From: Schlesneria sp.
Lineage (GTDB): Bacteria > Planctomycetota > Planctomycetia > Planctomycetales > Planctomycetaceae
DNA: 64,000 nucleotides
Assembly (NCBI GenBank): GCA_028291515.1
Contig: JAQGHU010000026.1
Location: 46,730 to 110,729, forward strand
Reading direction: 5' to 3'
Of this stretch, positions 27,005-35,357 are shown piece after piece. A model generated the notes under the pieces. It had not been told where the DNA came from, did not search any database, and was given only the letters and a program-made list of their open reading frames with translations. The position numbers were made by a program, and so were the translations under genes. How positions within the stretch are numbered: position 1 is the first letter of the stretch; each line of letters opens with the position of its first letter.

Positions 27005-27706
27005 ATGCTTCGCCCCTATCGTCCACACGGCGATTCACTGCTGATGGCCCGTCCTCCACTACCCGCACGGTTGTTGCGGCGCATCCTGATCGATGGAAAT
27101 CACACGATTGGCGAGCACGTCCTGGTCGCGGGTGATCATTGCGGCGAAATGGCCCAGTGGCTGGATGAATTGGGATTTGAAGTCGACGCCATCGACGATT
27201 CGATGGAACGCCTTTCCACCAGGCAGCGTTCGGGTGCTCGCTTTGAGATTCACTTTGCAAAGTTGGACGGAACGGATGATCTGGGTGATCGTCCGTTCGA
27301 TCTGATCATCGCGGACGAACTGAATTTGCACCGGGACAATCTGCTCTGTTTCCCAGCCCGCCAAGCAACCGCCGAATTGCTGGCGCAGCTTAGTCCGCAG
27401 GGTGAATTGGTCATTGTTCGCGAACCTGGCAATCCCGGACATCATGACGTCGCTTGCTGGACTCGGCATCTGGCCTGTTTTCCGGGTCAACTGGAGACCT
27501 TTGAGTACCCGACTCCACTGTTTAGTCGCGAAATGTATGAGTGGGTCATTCGCGGGGTCCGACCCGAGCCGTTCTTGACGGTCTCGCTGAAGACTCCGCC
27601 CGAACAACTCTCCATGGTTGAGTGGTGTCAGCATGCCCGTCGAGGGTTGTTGACCAGTTCGGTATCGTGCTGCGGCGCGGTCCAGATTCAACGTCGCGCG
27701 GCTTGA
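27005..27706 (+). CDS. SAM-dependent methyltransferase-like protein
   Basis: The 233-residue protein resembles a class I methyltransferase. The cofactor loop is VLVAGDHCGEMAQWL (residues 37-51; the usual GxGxG is weakened to AGDHCG), an acidic strand end follows in VDAIDDS, and a DLIIADELNL motif takes the place of the D-P-P-Y-like segment. LLAQLSPQGELVIVREPG marks the strand-5 region. Altered glycine spacing makes cofactor binding uncertain. GGAGATG precedes the start. No partner gene is adjacent. Confidence 0.6.
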   Translation: MLRPYRPHGDSLLMARPPLPARLLRRILIDGNHTIGEHVLVAGDHCGEMAQWLDELGFEVDAIDDSMERLSTRQRSGARFEIHFAKLDGTDDLGDRPFDLIIADELNLHRDNLLCFPARQATAELLAQLSPQGELVIVREPGNPGHHDVACWTRHLACFPGQLETFEYPTPLFSREMYEWVIRGVRPEPFLTVSLKTPPEQLSMVEWCQHARRGLLTSSVSCCGAVQIQRRAA

Positions 27707-27751
27707 AACCCTGACGCCGAAAAAGTGATCTGCGAATGCGATCACTTCCGA

Positions 27752-29380
27752 CTATTTCACTCCAAGACGCTTGGCCGCTTCCTGCAAAAGCGCCACGGCG
27801 CTCTTTTCAGACGGTGACTCTACCGCCAAGTTGCCGCTGACCATGCGCGGGATCTCGTCACGCAATGCGAACAGTAATGACTGTTTGGCTGGTTTGGCGT
27901 TGCTCGCTTCGTTCTTCAGATCGGCAACGTATTTTGTCTTCAGTTGCTCCGCTCGAGTCTTGAACGAACTGAAATCAGTCGAATTTGCGGCACGCGCGGC
28001 GCGAACGTCGTTAACGAGTGCTTGGGCCTGACGATAGATCTCAACGTCCTTCCCCGAGCTAAACGGAAGGTACTGCCAACCGAATGTGAGGGCCACCAGC
28101 GCCACGACAGCGCCGACACCGCCGAGAACTTTTGGATCCTTGATGGCTTCGAATGCGCCTGGTCCGGAATCCCTTCGGGCGGCCATCGATGGTCGTGAGG
28201 GAGTGGCCGGGCGAGTGTATGAAGCTTGCGGGGCGGCAAAACCACCTGAGCTCGCAGGCCTGGGACTGACGGGTGCCGGTTGAGGCTCGGAGGCTCGAAC
28301 TTCGACAGGACGAATTGGATCCGCTGGTTCTCGAGGCACAACACGTTCGGCCGAGACCGGAATATCGGCAGACGACTTCTTGACAGGGAGGGGGGTAGGA
28401 GCAACCGTCTGCAAGTTAGCGGCTGAGCGCGACGGAGTCGCAGGGACGCTCGCAGCAGGAGCTGTCACCGTAGTCACGACAGGATTGGATTTCGCCACCC
28501 TGGCCGCATTCGCGGCAGCCGTTGCCTTCGCGACCTCTAACATCTGCCTGGCTGGAACGACGAGCGAAACCGCATTGTACAAACCGGGAACACTAGCAGC
28601 ATGGACGTACTGACCAAACATGCCGTTCTTGACATAGTCCGAGGCCTGAAGTTGGCCCGATATAGCCCACTCATAGATTTGAACAAATCCAATCGGCCCG
28701 CGCTCGACTCCGCCAATCCAACCCCACCAGGCCGGATCCACATTGGGAGCGAGCGCCCAGGACACCAATGTTCGAGCCGCCTGATCTGTTGCGGTAAAAG
28801 TCGCTTGGGCTTGGATGAGGCCTTCATCCGGTATGTTGAGAACCGGTTTAGATGCTGCAGGCACCATTGCTGCCCTCACTAACGCGGGCGGCACCGCTGC
28901 AGGGGCTGGCGGTGCTTCCAGCTTCTGCTTGAACGGCATTGGCTCGGGAACGACGGGTTCGTGATAAGGCAACACGGCGACAAGCCGCCCGATAGACCCC
29001 ACGCGTCGCCATTTCCCCGCTGCACCAAGCCTGACTTCGTCGCTTGCTTCAAGCTGTCCCTGCTCGGCAAACGCGACAATCTCGCCAAAACCAATCGGGC
29101 CCATTTCCTGGCCATGAAACATGTAATACCAGTCATTGGCTCCCGAGGGCGCAGCTTGAACTGGTGCTTCGGCGATGGCGGACAGAATCGACTTCGGCCC
29201 GCTGCTGGTTGATTGCCCCAGTGCTGTCACTGAACCGGCTGCCGACCAGGCTGCAGCACTCGATTGGCGGACCTCGTCGTCGGATGAAATTGATCCGAGT
29301 TCAGCAAGCTGCTTGAGCTCGTCGAACGAAACCGGGCCGAAATCTTGCCCAAACATTCGATAATACCACTGATCTGCCAT
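27752..29380 (-). CDS. membrane protein with three GYF_2 domains
   Basis: From ATG 29380 the 542-residue protein has three GYF_2 (DUF4339) repeats: WYYRMFGQDFGPVSFDELK (about 5-23), WYYMFHGQEMGPIGFGEI (about 85-102) and WWGWIGGVERGPIGFVQI (about 220-237). Each matches the W-Y-Y ... G-P-x-x-x-x-x-L/I pattern. A long Pro/Ala/Ser-rich linker follows, then one transmembrane helix (GGVGAVVALVALTFGW) and a roughly 100-residue helical tail. In bacteria GYF_2 domains are thought to mediate protein contacts in membrane proteins. Specific partners are unknown. Upstream in-frame starts to 29482 add no homologous sequence. Confidence 0.82.
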   Translation of the reverse strand: MADQWYYRMFGQDFGPVSFDELKQLAELGSISSDDEVRQSSAAAWSAAGSVTALGQSTSSGPKSILSAIAEAPVQAAPSGANDWYYMFHGQEMGPIGFGEIVAFAEQGQLEASDEVRLGAAGKWRRVGSIGRLVAVLPYHEPVVPEPMPFKQKLEAPPAPAAVPPALVRAAMVPAASKPVLNIPDEGLIQAQATFTATDQAARTLVSWALAPNVDPAWWGWIGGVERGPIGFVQIYEWAISGQLQASDYVKNGMFGQYVHAASVPGLYNAVSLVVPARQMLEVAKATAAANAARVAKSNPVVTTVTAPAASVPATPSRSAANLQTVAPTPLPVKKSSADIPVSAERVVPREPADPIRPVEVRASEPQPAPVSPRPASSGGFAAPQASYTRPATPSRPSMAARRDSGPGAFEAIKDPKVLGGVGAVVALVALTFGWQYLPFSSGKDVEIYRQAQALVNDVRAARAANSTDFSSFKTRAEQLKTKYVADLKNEASNAKPAKQSLLFALRDEIPRMVSGNLAVESPSEKSAVALLQEAAKRLGVK

Positions 29381-29549
29381 GCCATTCTCGCTGCGAGGCA
29401 ATTGCCACTTCCGTCGCGGGGCAAAGAAAATCATGCTGACGGCTAGCGTTGAATTGTTTGATTCATGCAAAGATACAAACAATGTACCGCAAATTCGAGG
29501 ACTATTTGCCGCCGATCCGGCGGCGAAGGATACGGCTTGCCGAAGAACA

Positions 29550-30509
29550 TCAGGCAGACAGAAGATCCGTTAATCGGCCAAGCCGAAGTCCGTGGTCAGA
29601 AAACAAGCCGCTGGTCGATACATCGCACAACCAATCCAATTCAGCGGGTCGAGCAGTCGCCAGCGGATCGTACCAATCGTCCGTGACTAACGGCGATTCG
29701 ATGGCACTCACCCCAGGATGCAATCCAATTTCGGTGCAACCAGCAGGTGAGGCAAACGTCAGGAATTTGATCAGCGTTGCTTTGTCCACATGACCCGCAT
29801 GCGAGGTTCCGAAAAACTGTGACGGTGCGATCAGCCCTTCTCTCTCGATCAGCTTTTGAAATCGTCCCGCGAAGTATCTCTTGACCAGTGCGACGGCGAA
29901 CGAGACCACTCGACCTTGCCAGAGTACCGTTCTGGCTAAGGAGCCTTCTTTCGCCAGCCGGACGATCGGGATGGAGTATTTCGCCGCCAGATCCGGAATG
30001 AGCGAAGCGACTTCGGGGACCAGTTCCACATATTGATGACCATTCAGATGTGTCGGCTCCACTCCCAGCGCCCGGACTCGCTCAACCTGAGCTTGCAGTT
30101 CACTGAGAACAGCTTGTCGAAACCGCGATCGCTCAGTTCGAAGCTTTCTAAACACCGGGCCAATACCAGGGAATTGGCCCTGTTCACCGAGAAGCTCTGT
30201 GGGATAGTTTGATGTGAGCGGTCGGCCTTGAGTCAGGTTCAGGTGGACTCCCAGGTCAAACGGTCGCAATGTGTCACCGCCCTGCCGCCGGATGGTTGCC
30301 GACGGGATCGCGCCTTCTCGAAGTTCGGCGATCAACAACGGCCAGGCCGCGCAAGCGTCGCTGACGGCAGGTGCATTCGCCAATATCGACGTACTTGTCA
30401 GAAACCCGTCGCGAAAACCCTGTACTATTCCGGCATTCACGGCGGCGTTCATGCCGAAGTCATCGGCGTGAAGCACAACCCATGGCTGGACACCAGCTGC
30501 TGTGCTCAT
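29550..30509 (-). CDS. YdjC/ChbG-like (HpnK-type) carbohydrate deacetylase
   Basis: The 319-residue protein starts with the metal-binding LHADDFGMNAAVNAGI (Asp-Asp pair) and carries DLGVHLNLTQGRPL, THLNGHQYVELVP (second histidine set) and TEIGLHPGVS (final His). These are the ordered motifs of the YdjC family, which includes ChbG and the hopanoid-associated HpnK. The enzymes remove N-acetyl groups from sugars. Its ATG overlaps the stop of the glycosyltransferase gene by 4 bases (30506-30509), so the two are co-translated; a lipid-linked sugar substrate is plausible. Confidence 0.88.
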   Translation of the reverse strand: MSTAAGVQPWVVLHADDFGMNAAVNAGIVQGFRDGFLTSTSILANAPAVSDACAAWPLLIAELREGAIPSATIRRQGGDTLRPFDLGVHLNLTQGRPLTSNYPTELLGEQGQFPGIGPVFRKLRTERSRFRQAVLSELQAQVERVRALGVEPTHLNGHQYVELVPEVASLIPDLAAKYSIPIVRLAKEGSLARTVLWQGRVVSFAVALVKRYFAGRFQKLIEREGLIAPSQFFGTSHAGHVDKATLIKFLTFASPAGCTEIGLHPGVSAIESPLVTDDWYDPLATARPAELDWLCDVSTSGLFSDHGLRLGRLTDLLSA

Positions 30510-31381
30510 GCGGCCGCTCTAGGCTTTTCAGTTGTGCCGACGGAATCATCAGTCGGGATTTCGTATCGACCCTGAAGCGCTCTCCAGCGGACTCGGACGA
30601 CATCCAGTAGCATCGGGATGGCATTGCGGCTGAGGGAGATCGTCGATGCATATTCGTTGATCAGAGTGACCGGAATTTTTCGCAGACGCAGATTCAAGCG
30701 GTGTGCCAGGAAGACGGCTTCAGCGTCAAAAGCGAAGCCTTTGATGGTCGATCGTGAAAAGATCGCACGCGCTGCGGACTGACTGAAGATCTTTAGACCG
30801 CATTGGGTGTCTCGAATCTGGCGCGATACCAGGAACGTGACGATCCCACGAAAAACTTGAGACGCCAATGTACGGAGAAATTGACGTTCAACAAGGCTTG
30901 CTGAGTCGTCCATGTCGCGGCTACCAAATACCGCGTCCGCCTCGCCATTGCTGACGATCTCGTAAGCAGATTTTAGTGCTGCCAAGTCATAAGGAAGATC
31001 AGCGTCCGTGAAGGCGACGACACGACCCGTCGCGGCCAGCAGTCCGTTCTGGACCGCTGATCCCTTGCCACCATTCGGTTGGCGGATCGTCGAGAATCGT
31101 TCGCCATAACCAGCAGCCAGTTTTGCGGTGTTATCTTTGCTGCCATCATCCACCACAACGACTCGATAGTCGATTCCCCATTGATCCAGATACCCCGCAG
31201 CATCGGTCAATGTTTTTGGGAGTCGAGATTCCTCGTTATATGCTGGAATAACGAGAGTTAAGTCGTGATCCGATGTGGAGACCGGATTCAGGTCTGTGGG
31301 ACTCTGGTTGGCGAATTCTGCAAACGAAATGATCGACGCATCCTGATTCTGCTGCTCGATGTTGGCCCGCGAGGCACACAT
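30506..31381 (-). CDS. GT2 family glycosyltransferase, dolichyl-phosphate-sugar synthase-like
   Basis: About 291 residues from the ATG at 31381 (a TTG start at 31396 is also possible). The GT-A core has LTLVIPAYNEESRLPKTL, VVVDDGSKDNT, GGKGSAVQNGLLAATG and AFTDADLPYD (DxD-like metal site), with DTQCGLKIFS and NEYAS further on. This is the pattern of DPM1/ALG5-like enzymes that put hexoses on polyprenyl phosphate. The 4-base overlap with the deacetylase downstream suggests joint modification of one glycolipid. Confidence 0.9.
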   Translation of the reverse strand: MCASRANIEQQNQDASIISFAEFANQSPTDLNPVSTSDHDLTLVIPAYNEESRLPKTLTDAAGYLDQWGIDYRVVVVDDGSKDNTAKLAAGYGERFSTIRQPNGGKGSAVQNGLLAATGRVVAFTDADLPYDLAALKSAYEIVSNGEADAVFGSRDMDDSASLVERQFLRTLASQVFRGIVTFLVSRQIRDTQCGLKIFSQSAARAIFSRSTIKGFAFDAEAVFLAHRLNLRLRKIPVTLINEYASTISLSRNAIPMLLDVVRVRWRALQGRYEIPTDDSVGTTEKPRAAA

Positions 31382-31590
31382 TAAACCGTTCCCCAAAATT
31401 AAGGTCGGCGAACGGTAACCAAATCGACAGGGTCCAGCAATACCTTTTTTCGACCCAACTATCCGGCGGGATTAGAGTTTGAGAATTCTTAAGCTAGTCT
31501 GAAGAGCTGCTTTGTGGGATATTTCGATCTGACCTGTGACTTTTTGTCGCACCTGATGGGCCTAAATGCGTCGGACACCACGAGATCTGA

Positions 31591-32784
31591 ATGACAGCGT
31601 CTTCAATCCAATCAACACAATTCCGTCGAGCGGCTTGGGGCGTTTGGATCGCCTTGACTTTAGTAGTCTGCATCGTCGCAGTGACTGGCAAAGAACGATC
31701 CGTCACCCCTTCTTATCGAAGTGCCGTCGGGAATTGGTTCGCGGGTTATCCGATTTACAATATGGCCGGATCGGACTTCATCTACTTTCCACAGGCAGCA
31801 TTGGTCTTCGCACCCTGGGGGCTGTTGCCAGTACCAGTTGGCGAAGTTCTGTGGCGAGAGACGATTCTCGGTATTTTGGCTGCGGGCGTTTATCGATTCA
31901 CAAGACTTGCCAGCGCGGACGATCGATGGTTCCTGATCAACACGTTTGCCTCAGCCGGAACAGCGGCAGGTTGTGCTCGCAATGGTCAGTCGACGCTGAT
32001 CGTCACCGGACTGATGCTGCTGGCCGTTGTCGACTTGCATGACCGGCGCTGGTGGCGCGCGACGCTGCTGCTCTCACTCGCATTTGCATTCAAGCCCATC
32101 GCGATCGTCTTGATTTTGCTCGTTGCTGCAATCTATCTGCAGATGCTGTGGCGTTTGACGATTGGATTGCTGATCGTTGCAGTGCTCCCTTTCTTGACTC
32201 AAAGTCCGGACTATGTCATCTCGCAATTCCAAGCGTGCTACGAGAACTCGCACACCGCGTTCCAAGTCGGGATCTCGGGACACTGGGCCCAGTTATTTGG
32301 AATGCTGAAGGTGGTCGGCCTGGAAGTCCCTTCGTCAGCCCAGCAATTCATCCGAATTACGGTTGCCGGTGCGACCTTGATGATCTGCTGGATCGCCGTC
32401 CGTCGACTTTCGCCGGCACGCGGCCTGTTCTTCCTCTACGCGTTTGCGACCAGCTACCTGATGCTGTTCAACTCACGGACGGAAGGAAGTACCTACGCGA
32501 TGATCGGACCCGTCTACGGATTGCTGCTCGCCGAAGCCTGGTTAGGTCAGCACAGCCAGATGAGAACGACAGGCTATCTACTGGCCGTGATCGGCACCGT
32601 GTTCAATTTCGATTTAGCCCTGCTGGTTGTGAAGCGACCGGACGAAATCTGGCTCTGCCCATTTATCTGCATTGTCGTGACCATCGACCTGATAAGACGA
32701 CTAATCCGCGAAATCAGCTATGTCCAAGTGACACCGCGCACAATGGAATTGTCTAGTACGGCGTCAAAGCTCAATTCTGGGTAA
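31591..32784 (+). CDS. GT87 (DUF2029) polyprenol-phosphate-mannose-dependent glycosyltransferase-like membrane protein
   Basis: The 397-residue protein has about ten hydrophobic segments and the features of GT-C family GT87: an early periplasmic loop with YPIYNMAGSDFIYFPQAAL (acidic residue after the first helix), LARNGQ-like CARNGQSTL, and AFAFKPIAIVLILL. Such enzymes use lipid-linked sugars to extend envelope glycans. It is divergent from the GT2/deacetylase pair (about 200-bp gap), which could make its donor. Confidence 0.8.
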   Translation: MTASSIQSTQFRRAAWGVWIALTLVVCIVAVTGKERSVTPSYRSAVGNWFAGYPIYNMAGSDFIYFPQAALVFAPWGLLPVPVGEVLWRETILGILAAGVYRFTRLASADDRWFLINTFASAGTAAGCARNGQSTLIVTGLMLLAVVDLHDRRWWRATLLLSLAFAFKPIAIVLILLVAAIYLQMLWRLTIGLLIVAVLPFLTQSPDYVISQFQACYENSHTAFQVGISGHWAQLFGMLKVVGLEVPSSAQQFIRITVAGATLMICWIAVRRLSPARGLFFLYAFATSYLMLFNSRTEGSTYAMIGPVYGLLLAEAWLGQHSQMRTTGYLLAVIGTVFNFDLALLVVKRPDEIWLCPFICIVVTIDLIRRLIREISYVQVTPRTMELSSTASKLNSG

Positions 32785-32856
32785 CCAATCTCGCCACAAG
32801 ACTGAGCTGCGTGAGATCAGATAATGCCAATCCCTGTTTCCGACCCTGACAACGCG

Positions 32857-33048
32857 CTAAGGAGCGGACGGTACTTCCATCCGCGATACTGGCAACGCTT
32901 TCATTCTTCGCCAGAACGGTGTCAGAAACAAGTACGAGCAGACTCGACATCGTACCTGCACGAACAGCAACGACAGGAGCAACGGAGCGGCGGATTTACT
33001 GCGGCGAATCGACTTCGATCCGCAATGAGGACAGCACATTCCAGTCAT
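32857..33048 (-). CDS. small zinc-ribbon protein with a hydrophobic centre
   Basis: The 63-residue product (from ATG 33048; other starts at 33039 and 33093) has CPHCGSKSIRRSK and a second pair CRVC about 20 residues on, giving a four-cysteine zinc ribbon. PLLLSLLFV between them is hydrophobic. Short proteins of this form are common in planctomycetes and cyanobacteria. No function is known. Confidence 0.65.
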   Translation of the reverse strand: MTGMCCPHCGSKSIRRSKSAAPLLLSLLFVQVRCRVCSYLFLTPFWRRMKALPVSRMEVPSAP

Positions 33049-33284
33049 CCCGTCTGGTTCATCTGCGGGCACAAGGGAGCACAACCATGGCACTTCATCG
33101 GCACAGAGTCATCCAATTCTGGGTGAAAATGCAGCGCCCATCGTGACCCGTAGTCAACATCGGCTCACTCACCCCATGTATTCAGCAAGCGCGATAGAAT
33201 CGGATTGACCTGATGCCGCGTCAAAGCCGAAGGCATGGTCGCCAATCTTGCCAGGAGATTGAGTCTTCACACTCACCACGCCCG

Positions 33285-35357
33285 TTATCCCTGTCGCCCC
33301 GCCGAATCAGGAGTGGACTGCACCCACGTCCGCAGAACTTCCGCGACGCTCCATGCTTGTGCGATACACCCTCGCGGGGTGAACGGCGCTTCGGCATCGA
33401 AGACCTCGCTGATAGAACCGATGCATGCCTCTCCCAGATGAGGCACAAATCCCTCCAGCAGTTTCCGCGCGCCGGCCCGGTCGTTCTGATTGACCTTTTG
33501 CCAGGCATCCAGGAACGGACCAATTAACCAGCCCCAAACAGTTCCCTGGTGATAGGCCGCATCGCGGGCGCGCAGATCGCCGTAATAGCGAGACTTATAG
33601 TCAGGATGCCCTGGTGCCAGGGATCGCAGTCCCACGGGCGTCACCAATTGCTTCTGAACGACATCGATGACCGCTTCCCAGCGCCCGCGATCCAGAACCG
33701 GAAAACGAGGCGAAATTGACATGATCTGATTCGGACGACACGCGGGATCATTGCCGCTTTCACCATCAATTACGTCGAATAAGTAACCGAGATTTTCGTT
33801 CCAGAATCGCTCATTGAAACTGACTCGGGCTCGCTCAGCGTGATCCAGAAACGGTCGCGATTCAGCGTCACCTCGCTCTTCCCCCAACCACTTCGCCAGC
33901 AGGCACAGCGCGTTATACCACAGGCTGTTGATCTCGACGGCTTTCCCACGCCGCGGGGTCACCACCCAATCATCCACCTTGGCGTCCATCCAAGTGAGTT
34001 GATAGCCCTGCTGACCTTGCTTGAGCAATCCGTCTGTCGGATCAACGCCGATCCCGAACTTTGTTCCGCGCAGATGATGATCGATAATGTCGAGCAACAC
34101 AGGCAACAACGAACGAAGCGTGGATCGATCTCCCGTGCATTCGACGTAACGGTCCAAAGCATGGAAGTACCACAGCGATGCGTCAGCAGTGTGATAAACA
34201 CCTTCCGTCATGCCGTCGGGGAAGTAGTTCGGAATCAATCCGTCGCGGACGTAACGAGCAAAACTCCGCAGGATACAACCCGCTTCCCAGTGCCGGCCGG
34301 TGACCAGAGTCAATCCGTCCAGGCTGATCATCGTGTCGCGGCCCCAATCGGTGAACCAGTGATATCCCGCGATAATGCTGCGCAGTTCGTCGCCCGACAC
34401 CGATCCAAGAGCCGTATCCCGTGAGCGGCTGGCTGGTGTAATGATGAACTGATCTGCCGCCAGCACCAGTTCGGCCGACATTTGCTCGCAAGCCGCAGGA
34501 CCTGCCATCTCCAGCAATCGTTCGCGGCGACCTGTCTCCGCTTGAGCCGCCAAGTCTGGCGGGATCGCGTTGATCGAATCCCAGGACTCGGTCGACGCGA
34601 TCAGAGTTGCCGAACTTCCTTGCGACAGATCAACACGGAAGTAGCCGGGACTCCACAGCTCGCCCGCCGATTCATAGCCGCGCGATTCTTCGATGCGATA
34701 CAGGACTTCGCTCATGCGAGTCCCTTCGATCGTAAAGGCACGGTTCTGCCCGTGCAGTTGCAATCGTAGGATCGGCAACTGCGGACCAGCGGACAATTCG
34801 CAGCGGTCGTTCACAGCAGTCAGCGTGTACTCATTCGCCTGCGGAGTACTCACCGGAGCTTCGTGCGGCCGAAAATGGACCGCGGGACGTAGCTTCAGCC
34901 GGATTGTCCCCTCACCATGCGCCAGTCGATAAGAAACATAAACCGTATTCAGCCGATGATTCATCAACAGTCGTTTTTCAATGACGATGTCATCAAGTTG
35001 ATAGAGCCAGACTGGAAGCCCCCCTTCCAACCGAAACTCGATCAACGATCCGGTCTCGAGTTCCAGCCTGCCGCCCACCCATTCCTGGCCACCAAATCTG
35101 ATCACGCGACCGTCCGGCATCCGAACCTGCTCGGACAAGTGATTGAACATCATCATGCGGCCAAACGGTGCGGGAAGCGCCGCCACAAGCAGTCCGTGAT
35201 AGCGGCGAGTCGGAATCCCACCCACAGTCCCCGATGCGTAGCCGCCCAAGCCGTTGGCGACGAGCCATTCGCTGGTCAGCAACTCCTCGGTGTGCTTCAG
35301 TTTCGTTGCACAAGGCATGCTTCTGACAATGTTTGCCAGGCGAATCGTGTCACTCAT
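33285..35357 (-). CDS. glycogen debranching enzyme (amylo-alpha-1,6-glucosidase type, GH133-like)
   Basis: The 690-residue protein has the bacterial/archaeal GDE N-terminal domain (LLTSEWLVANGLGGYASGT, GIPTRRYHGLL). Its C-terminal (alpha/alpha)6 barrel carries HWFTDWGRDTMISLDGLTL (catalytic acid Asp in W-G-R-D), DASLWYFHAL, and QGTVWGWLIGPFLDA. The enzyme removes alpha-1,6-linked glucose at branch stubs. Its start overlaps the end of treZ by 8 bases (35350-35357), indicating one operon. The protein appears complete. Confidence 0.93.
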   Translation of the reverse strand: MSDTIRLANIVRSMPCATKLKHTEELLTSEWLVANGLGGYASGTVGGIPTRRYHGLLVAALPAPFGRMMMFNHLSEQVRMPDGRVIRFGGQEWVGGRLELETGSLIEFRLEGGLPVWLYQLDDIVIEKRLLMNHRLNTVYVSYRLAHGEGTIRLKLRPAVHFRPHEAPVSTPQANEYTLTAVNDRCELSAGPQLPILRLQLHGQNRAFTIEGTRMSEVLYRIEESRGYESAGELWSPGYFRVDLSQGSSATLIASTESWDSINAIPPDLAAQAETGRRERLLEMAGPAACEQMSAELVLAADQFIITPASRSRDTALGSVSGDELRSIIAGYHWFTDWGRDTMISLDGLTLVTGRHWEAGCILRSFARYVRDGLIPNYFPDGMTEGVYHTADASLWYFHALDRYVECTGDRSTLRSLLPVLLDIIDHHLRGTKFGIGVDPTDGLLKQGQQGYQLTWMDAKVDDWVVTPRRGKAVEINSLWYNALCLLAKWLGEERGDAESRPFLDHAERARVSFNERFWNENLGYLFDVIDGESGNDPACRPNQIMSISPRFPVLDRGRWEAVIDVVQKQLVTPVGLRSLAPGHPDYKSRYYGDLRARDAAYHQGTVWGWLIGPFLDAWQKVNQNDRAGARKLLEGFVPHLGEACIGSISEVFDAEAPFTPRGCIAQAWSVAEVLRTWVQSTPDSAGRQG

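Noticed and set aside
32052..32756. 234-codon + strand ORF inside the GT87 gene
   Set aside because: Overlaps the membrane glycosyltransferase in another frame; composition (Arg-rich, no helices) is typical of a shadow.
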